From Isoetes taiwanensis (taxonomy: Eukaryota > Streptophyta > Lycopodiopsida > Isoetales > Isoetaceae): 64,000 nucleotides of DNA. The first letter of the stretch is position 1; every line of letters begins with the position of its first letter. The notes under the pieces were generated by a model. It was not told the origin of the DNA, made no database searches, and worked only from the letters and a program-made list of their open reading frames with translations. The position numbers and the translations under genes are program-made. Of this stretch, positions 58,450 through 64,000 are shown piece after piece. The stretch lies in the NCBI GenBank assembly GCA_021234155.1, contig JAJEKV010000017.1:2090820-2154819 (forward strand), in the 5' to 3' direction.

Positions 58450-58942
58450 CATATGATAAAGAAGCTTAGAAGGTTCACAAACAACCTTTTTTACTGCTGG
58501 ATACTCTATATGATCTTCAATGCCAATGAAACTATGAAGTCCCCTGATACCATGCATTTGCCTTCTTATTAAATTATTTTTTCTGCTCGTGTTTAATTTA
58601 TATGCTTGTAAACGCTAGTGTTTTCAAACATGTACATGATTTTCAGATGAAGAAAACATTATCATAGTCAGGTAAGTATATATAAAAAGCACCAGAAATA
58701 ACTTCAACCTAAACCTAGGTAAGTATGCAACAAAAGCTCTAAGACATCTCATGCACAAAGAATATACTTGAAAAAAGTAGGCTATATAAATTTATATTCT
58801 ACAAATATCTACATATAAGAATATGTATGTATATTGTATATGTATTACACCATGGAAAATTGTAAGTAATACATTAGTGTTAGTGGAAAAATGAAAAAGA
58901 CCAAGATGCCCAAGTAAAAAGACCCTAAGGAAAAAATTTCCC

Positions 58943-59066
58943 GTTGGTGGTGTGTGCAACGTGTTTGTAGAGAGTACCTTGTGTTGTGTGGTGTGTGATT
59001 GTGGTCTTCCATCAGTACGTGGTTTATTATGTTAGGAGGCTGACATATATGGAGTGTTTTGTTTTG
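58943..59066. repeat. Remnant of the GTGTGG minisatellite
   Basis: GTTGGTGGTGTGTGCAACGT and TTGTGTTGTGTGGTGTGTGA continue the composition of 54520-55141 in the same orientation on the far side of the inserted element. The sequence then changes to ordinary DNA leading into an acceptor-like TTGTTTTGCAG at about 59070. Confidence 0.7.
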
Positions 59067-59187
59067 CAGACTATGGAAGACTTGTGAAGGAATGGTTGGC
59101 TGCAACATCAGCTAGGTTTGATAGATGCAAGCAACGATAATAAGGATAGAAAAACTGATATCAAATAGAAAGATTGAGTTGATGGAG

Positions 59188-59195
59188 CATAACGC
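59188..59195. repeat. Left 8-bp target-site duplication of the hAT element
   Basis: CATAACGC, identical to 62166-62173. Eight base pairs is the hallmark length for hAT insertions. Confidence 0.93.
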
Positions 59196-62165
59196 CAGTG
59201 TTGTTTACGTACCCGTATTTTATGTTTACATACGTCCCATACCTTCCTCACAGTACTATACGTACTATACCTATAAGTTGACAGGTCAAATTGAGCTAAT
59301 GTTTTATTAATACCGTACTTAACGTATTAATTCGTACAATATATATAATACGCACTTTAAAAAAAAAAGTGTCCAAATGACATTAGACCAATAGAATTGG
59401 TAAAATTATACATTAGGAGAAATATGTTATTATATATTATAGAATAGGAGTAAAAAAAAATACATTAAGAGACTTTAGACATTACGGAAATTATGGAATT
59501 GTAGGTTAAAAAAAAAAAAAAACCCTGACCGAGCTAACCTAGGCAATAACCCATTAGCCCTTCAGACCACCTCAGTCAATCCTTTGGTAGTTTTATCAAA
59601 CCATACAATGATTGAGCTCGTCAAAGATGGGACATCTTACCCGTGGTCAATAAGTCACCCGACTTTAGAAAAGAACTATTCTAGATTACAATGTTCTGGA
59701 ACTATATCTTTTTAAGTCCAAAACTTTGTTTATTTGCATGCATGCATTTACTTTGCATGTGACATGCATTTTTCCTTCTGCCTTTTTATTTGTGAGTCAA
59801 CCTACCTTGAGTTTAGAGGATCTGTAATAGCCCCTTTTTTTAAAAAAAAAACCTTATAATCTGAGTCACATGTCAGCTTATGTATGTTTCATTTGAAACT
59901 GAAATATCTATCCTCATATTAATTGTTGATTCTTAAACTGGAAAACAGTGTATTCAAGAGCTTTTAGAATGTAAACTTGAACCATTTGTATAAACCCAGT
60001 CATATTTATCATTACATCTGAGAAACAAGTCTATCACAACCTTCCCTCTTTTTTAAAAAAAAAAGAAAAACCAAGAACTTTAATTTAATATAGCACATAC
60101 CTGTAATCGAGTTACAATTTCCAGAAAAATACTTGCTTAGGTCTTTGAAAATATGAGCACTTCTACTCATTATGCTCAACAAGTACATCACCGTTTTAAG
60201 CACTTCAAACCATATGTTTAACTATAATGTATATCATATCATATTGTTTTTTTCACCCTGCACCGGTGCTTAGTACAAAACCTCCTATACATCCGCACAT
60301 ATTTATAATATTCGCCACAAAACATTCTGCTTGCAACTGCTAGTCCCATCCTATTGCGCAAATCCCATACATAACAGCAAAAAGAGAACAATGACAGAAA
60401 AACCACCACGTACCTACACCCAACCAATACTGAATTAGCATGATAATGGTAAAACAACAAGGGCCAAAAGGTACATTGGGTGGTTTTTGGCTCTTCGCCC
60501 TTCACGCATTGTACTCCTTTTGCCCTTGTATCAGTAAATGCCTAAATAGGAAAAGGAACTTAATGCAATTACTGCTGCAAAAACAGAATTTGAATCTAAA
60601 TATTAGACCAAAAGCATACTAGCATTTAAATTTTCCTTCTGTAACTTTACACTCTATACTCAATTTTGGAGCAGATACTACCATTTAATGATGTCAAAAC
60701 ATATCCAAAAGATGAGATCTGGATATACATCCTTTCATTCTAGGTCGTCCTGAGAATCCACCCTTTTGTTTTAACCTTATCTTTATGGAGAGAAACCAGT
60801 ACTTGATCTTGGTTTTTGCCTCTCTATTTTATAAATTAAATCCTGTAAGCTTGCATATAAACCTAGATAGTACCTGGATTTCGTCTTCGTCAGACATATT
60901 TTCCTCATCCATTTGAGTTTCTGGGACATATTGCTCATTTGAGTTATTTCCCTTGTAAAAGTTATGTTGTCTTCTATTGAAATTTCCGCCTTTCTTATTC
61001 ATGTAGCCCGAACTACCATCAAATCCCCTCTTAGCTACATAACCTCTGTATGCACCACGTTTACCCATTTGTAGAGCTTCCAATCTAACAGAGTAATCAC
61101 ACCATAAGAGTTCTTGGTCCACTTCGGTTGTGGGAGCCAAGTATTCCTCGGCTTCTTGGCTGCTTGAGTCACAATCAGAAAAGTAACCCGTCTAGCTATA
61201 GAACTGTACTTGCCGGGAGCCGATATTAAGAGGAGTAAATATTGGCTGCACCTACTATGCAAATGAATGCTCATACTTTGGTTCCAAAAACCAAGGTCCC
61301 GATTCTGTGATATCTCTGGCATACCCTAATAAATGAGGCTTTCGGCCATTTTCTAGGTTCGACTGCCCTATTATATCATCCTTCATTAAAAAAAAAAAAA
61401 CCATCCAACATTTTTAAACCATCTAAGAAAATAAGAATCCAATGGTATTTTGGCAACGTAATCACCATATCAGTATATTGGTATATCCTCCTCTAATCAT
61501 TCCATTTAGTTAAAGGTTTTATACCCCCAAAAAAAAAAAAAAACAATTTTCTTGCAAATAAAAACCCAAAACCTCTGCGTCTTCCTCCTCTTTCTTCTTA
61601 CCCTAGCCGCCGAATCGGAATGGAGATGGAGATGCAGACCCATCTTTTTCTTTGTTTTGTCATGGCAAGAGGTAGACCTTCTCCTTAATACTTCCGTAAC
61701 TTGCATTCATGCCAGGAAAGAAATACAGCGGTCAACAATGGTTAATACCTTCGGATGCAACAAATGAGCAACAATTACTTAAATTTATTTGCCTGTGGGT
61801 GTAAATTGAAAATTAGAATATGAGGAGATATAACTCTTAAATACACATATTTTGGATCGAAGACTTTGAGAAATACTTAATTTTCTAGACTAATATATTC
61901 TGGTTCATTATTTAAAACTTGCAGTTCTTCATACTAGTTGTTATTGCAACTATTTCAACTGCAAAACAAGAAATAATAGTCCTAAAAAATTACAGGAAGG
62001 ACTTAATATACTGTACGTAAAGTACATATTTTATGTATTTAATAAGTATTTTATAATACCAAAAAACGTATTTAAAGTACTTCTTAAATGAGAGGTATGC
62101 ATACGATATTAACATGTTACGTACGTATAATACCCATACTGTAGTAAACGTACCTGACAACACTG
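59196..62165. mobile_element. Non-autonomous hAT transposon, 2,970 bp
   Basis: The termini are CAGTGTTGT (59196-59204) and its exact complement ACAACACTG (62157-62165), flanked by perfect 8-bp duplications CATAACGC. Beyond 9 bp the ends diverge but both subterminal regions are packed with ACGTA/TACGTAC words (for example TTTACGTACCCGTATT on the left, GTTACGTACGTATAATACCC on the right). Such words are typical transposase-binding regions. There is no transposase frame inside. The interior holds A-rich runs (59507, 61386, 61532), AT-rich filler and a minus-strand open exon (60874-61191). Mobilisation would have needed a hAT transposase in trans; the 7.6-9.1 kb remnant is not demonstrably its partner. 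Confidence 0.93.
60874..61191 (-). other. Open exon inside the hAT element, possible captured gene fragment
   Basis: On the minus strand, after an acceptor-like GCTAG (ending at 61192) a 106-codon block is open to a donor GTACTATC at 60873. It begins TGYFSDCDSSSQEAEEYLAP and contains VDQELLWCDYSVRLEALQMG. A Gly/Arg/Lys-rich part follows (KRGAYRGYVAKRGF, KKGGNFNRRQHNFYKG), with an acidic end (MDEENMSDEDEIQ). It has protein-like composition, no stops and fitting splice borders, and is unlike a transposase. The Arg/Gly pattern suggests an RNA-binding type host protein, but I cannot name the family. Capture of host gene pieces by hAT and Mutator elements is known in plants. Confidence 0.5.
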
Positions 62166-62173
62166 CATAACGC
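62166..62173. repeat. Right 8-bp target-site duplication of the hAT element
   Basis: CATAACGC, identical to 59188-59195. Confidence 0.93.
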
Positions 62174-62402
62174 ATCAGAAATTAGAGCTGATTTGCACAG
62201 ATGGCAGTCAATCATGACGACAAATCTGAAAGCAGCAGAGGGTGTTCGGGTTGTAAGCGAACTAAAGGATGAAGAGCCAAATGGTACAGTGTTGCCTAGG
62301 CTGAATCAATTGAGTAAGGAACTAGTAGAAATTTATATTGAGCTAAAGGCATGTGAAGCCTTACTGCTGGAGCTGAACCTCGAATGCAAAGATTTGAGAT
62401 TT

Positions 62403-62910
62403 TCTCTGAACGTAGTGGCCATGACACTCCTTTAGATCCTGCACTTCCAATGCTTCCTGATGCAGAAGAAGGGGGTGATGAAGGTTGTCTATATTGTGGA
62501 CAGTGTCTGAAATGGGAGGATAAATTGTTGCCAGTTATGATAGCAGAATGCAGTCACCAGTATCACATTCCATGTCTGTCACCCCATTTGAGGTAAACAT
62601 TATCATCTCTAACCTCGTTTGCAGACTCTATTGATATTGGATTTGTTTTATAGACACTCTAGAACCTGTTGCATCCCCGGTTGTGCCCACATTATGTCTG
62701 AGATATGTCTTTTGGCTTTTGGTGTTTGAGTGGTACCACAAGAAACCTTAACTAATGTTTATTGATGTTGTCACATGTCTACTGACTTAGTATTTGCAAA
62801 ATTGCAGAAATTTGAGACCAAGGATATCCAACAATTATCCACACCTCGATAGTTATGAGACTGCAAGATACCTCCCGAGTGCACCTAGAATTCACCCCAT
62901 TTGATACTTC
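62403..62910 (+). pseudogene. RING-H2/PHD-like zinc-finger exon and following exon
   Basis: The frame ending at 62592 encodes PLDPALPMLPDAEEGGDEG, then CLYCGQCLKWEDKLLPVMIA and ECSHQYHIPCLSPHLR, followed by a donor GTAAAC. C-x2-C ... C-x1-H-x2-H-x2-C fits the first six ligands of a RING-H2 finger; YHIPCLSPHL also recalls a PHD finger. The next exon (62808 after TTGCAG) continues in phase as NLRPRISNNYPHLDSYETAR and YLPSAPRIHP, then TGA. It does not supply the missing C-x2-C pair, so the finger is incomplete or decayed. The block lies between the coiled-coil fragment and the phosphatase-like domain, each in a different frame. Confidence 0.55.
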
Positions 62911-63862
62911 AAAGTCAGACCTAGTTGTTGACAACGGGGAGAATCCAAAACGAAATTTGGATAATGAACTGAATGCAGTCGTGTCAAGTAAGTACCAATG
63001 CCACATACATGATTTATTTCCCCATTTCAATTATGTTACAGAGATAAATAAGACTGCAAGCCATCACGAAGAGATTCCCAGTGCATCTGTTTTAGGAGGG
63101 AAAATTAATTCCCTTGAGACGCATTCTGCATGGGATCCTGCACCAGACAAAAGTTTTGCTGCTGAACATGAGCCACAGGTAGATGCAGGTGATGAAGTTG
63201 ACAAAGAAACCCCAGATCCTGAACAAGATGCGGCCTGCTCATCAAGTGCAATACAACCTCAACCAAGAAAAACCAAGAAGTTAACTGAAATTCTCCTTGT
63301 TCTGGATTTTAATGTGGTTTTAGGCAAGTTTTATGACTTGAAAGAGAGAATCCCTGCATCGACCGAGCCAGAATTGACCCTCCAGAAATTGAACCTTCAA
63401 ACGGCAGCAATTTCCAGGCCTAGATTACAGGAGTTCTTAGAATGGTGTTTTTCAAGATCTGAGATTGCATTGTGGTCCAGCATGACTAAGAGTAATATTG
63501 ACTTGTTGGTGAGAAAGTTGTTGCAAGAATATAAGGGCAGATTTCTTTTTATTTGGAATCAGGATGACTGCACCAACACAACGTTAAAAGTGGTTAATAA
63601 GCCAATTTTCCTTAAGGATCTGTCCAAAGTGTACCACAAATACTAGAAATACCAAGTGAAAAACGCATTGTTGATAGATGACAGCAGATATAAGGGTTCT
63701 GCCAACTAGTTGAACACCATGATATGTTCAAATAGTTTTGTTCCGGACAGATTGGATTCCAATTTCCTTTTGGAGCAACTCAAACCATGGCTGGAAGGAC
63801 TTCTGGCTGCAGAAAGTGTGCCTGCCTATGTGAAGGAAAATGTGGAACATGTGGGATTCTGA
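62855..63862 (+). pseudogene. FCP1/HAD-type phosphatase-like protein, degraded
   Basis: The plus frame has an acidic, low-complexity N-terminal part (VDKETPDPEQDAACSSSAIQ) and a basic PQPRKTKK. The FCP1/NLI-interacting-factor-like HAD fold follows. Motif I is LLVLDFNVVLGKF (plant relatives usually have LDLNG). Then RPRLQEFLEWCF and motif II region IALWSSMTKSNID come next, followed by FLFIWNQDDCTNTTLKV and PIFLKDLSKVYHKY. TAG follows (63644), then in the same frame KNALLIDDSRYKG (motif IV), a second TAG (63707) and LKPWLEGLLAAESVPAYV to the end at 63862. Family members are HAD hydrolases related to CTD/TIM50-type phosphatases. There are no introns within ~800 bp of the domain. Two nonsense codons inside conserved sequence make this a pseudogene; its expression or a truncated product cannot be judged here. 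Confidence 0.85.
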
Positions 63863-64000
63863 AGAGTCGCACAACTGCATGAAAATACTCGACAAGTATT
63901 TTCATAAATGAATCTTGTAAAACTCTTTGAAAGTCAATATAAGTAAAAAAATTTCTATGATATATGTTGTACTTTTTCAGTTTAAAATATTTGAATGGAT
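63863..64000. other. 3' flank of the phosphatase pseudogene
   Basis: AT-rich, with AATATAAGTAAAAAAATTTC at about 63938-63957, which could be a poly(A) or downstream region. The window ends here. Confidence 0.35.

Larger units (their letters stand above)
55142..58942. mobile_element. ~3.8-kb DNA element with terminal inverted repeats, inserted in the minisatellite
   Basis: Left end GGGAGTGTAAATTTATATAG (55142) with GGTCTTTTTTCATGGGCAC and TTTGGTCTTTTT. The right end read on the minus strand is GGGAAATTTTTTCCTTAGGG with TCTTTTTACTTGGGCATC and TTGGTCTTTTT (58942 leftward). The core (55159-55192 versus 58893-58927) matches over ~33 bp with few mismatches. Both outer flanks are GTGTGG-type sequence in the same direction, as expected for insertion into the minisatellite. 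A target duplication is not resolvable in repeats (ATGTTGTGT versus GTTGGTGGT). No transposase is recognisable; the TIR style recalls Mutator-like or similar plant elements. It contains short exon-like fragments (57657-57735, 58321-58449), possibly captured. Confidence 0.65.
59070..62452 (+). pseudogene. Coiled-coil-like gene fragment split by a hAT insertion
   Basis: After an acceptor-like TTTGCAG the frame reads YGRLVKEWLAATSARFDR, then shifts one frame to MQATIIRIEKLISNRKIELM (59125-59187). The hAT element starts at 59196. If the insertion and one target copy are disregarded, the frame continues without a stop on the far side (62166 on). There it encodes EIRADLHRWQSIMTTNLKAA and, further on, PRLNQLSKELVEIYIELKAC and LLLELNLECKDLRFS, ending at TAG 62433. 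The protein is Leu/Glu/Lys-rich and probably a coiled coil; I do not recognise the family. A frameshift near 62400 would lead into the RING/PHD-like exon (next entry), so they may be one gene. The maintained frame across the insertion suggests the insertion is younger than, or comparable to, the other lesions. Confidence 0.65.

Noticed and set aside
1-64000. tRNA, rRNA, snRNA or riboswitch genes
   Set aside because: I scanned for T-loop-like GGTTCRA words and found only isolated matches (for example near 15477) without the remaining cloverleaf; nothing could be supported by eye.

Overview
This is nuclear plant DNA from a repeat-rich genome. The evidence is GT-AG introns in AT-rich sequence, gene remnants of plant-type families, hAT, CACTA-like and LINE elements, several satellite-like arrays, and almost no intact coding sequence. 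The best-recognised protein remnant is a KT/TPT-type sugar-phosphate/phosphate translocator of the Arabidopsis At3g17430/At1g48230 kind. I cannot name the species; a large-genome land plant (fern, lycophyte, gymnosperm or a repeat-rich angiosperm) would fit. I see no intact, confidently functional gene.

Layout. 1-4.8 kb is intergenic with small direct and inverted repeats. 4.83-6.76 kb is a five-exon remnant of the translocator with two internal deletions and a nonsense codon. 7.6-9.13 kb is a degraded hAT-superfamily transposase gene. 10.54-14.64 kb is a GC-rich non-LTR retrotransposon (LINE) on the minus strand (endonuclease, then reverse transcriptase) ending in a (TATTC)n tail. 15.35-15.47 kb is a near-perfect (CAATA)n microsatellite. 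17.75-25.5 kb is a complex tandem array of five related units of 0.7-2.2 kb. Unit 2 carries a ~693-bp insertion flanked by a 5-bp duplication, and a diverged single copy lies at 45.87-46.5 kb.

25.5-38.9 kb is mostly decayed retroelement-like sequence without identifiable genes: a poly(A) retroposon end at 27.12 kb, a ~830-bp-spaced direct repeat at 30.2-31.7 kb, a GTTTTT-rich tract at 33.5-34.2 kb and a CCATT-rich tract at 35.5 kb. 38.94-40.09 kb is a GGCATGTTTGAGCC-type minisatellite, followed directly by an AAACCACA-rich array to 40.86 kb. 40.9-53 kb holds decayed retrotransposon-like coding sequence and several segmental duplications.

The right end (53.7-63.9 kb) is the richest. It holds a two-exon unknown gene with one stop, a GTGTGG minisatellite interrupted by a 3.8-kb element with terminal inverted repeats, and a cluster of GTCGGCGCCGAC palindromes. 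It also holds a textbook hAT insertion (59196-62165) with a perfect 8-bp target duplication that splits an open coiled-coil-like reading frame. Last comes a degraded gene with a RING-H2/PHD-like exon and an FCP1/HAD-type phosphatase-like domain. The hAT element carries no transposase but contains a clean open exon on its minus strand, which looks like a captured gene fragment.

There is no operon-like cooperation here; what links the features is transposition, tandem duplication and decay. No convincing novel defence or regulatory system is visible. The most notable items are the hAT insertion with its cargo, the higher-order tandem array with its nested insertion, and the palindrome cluster.
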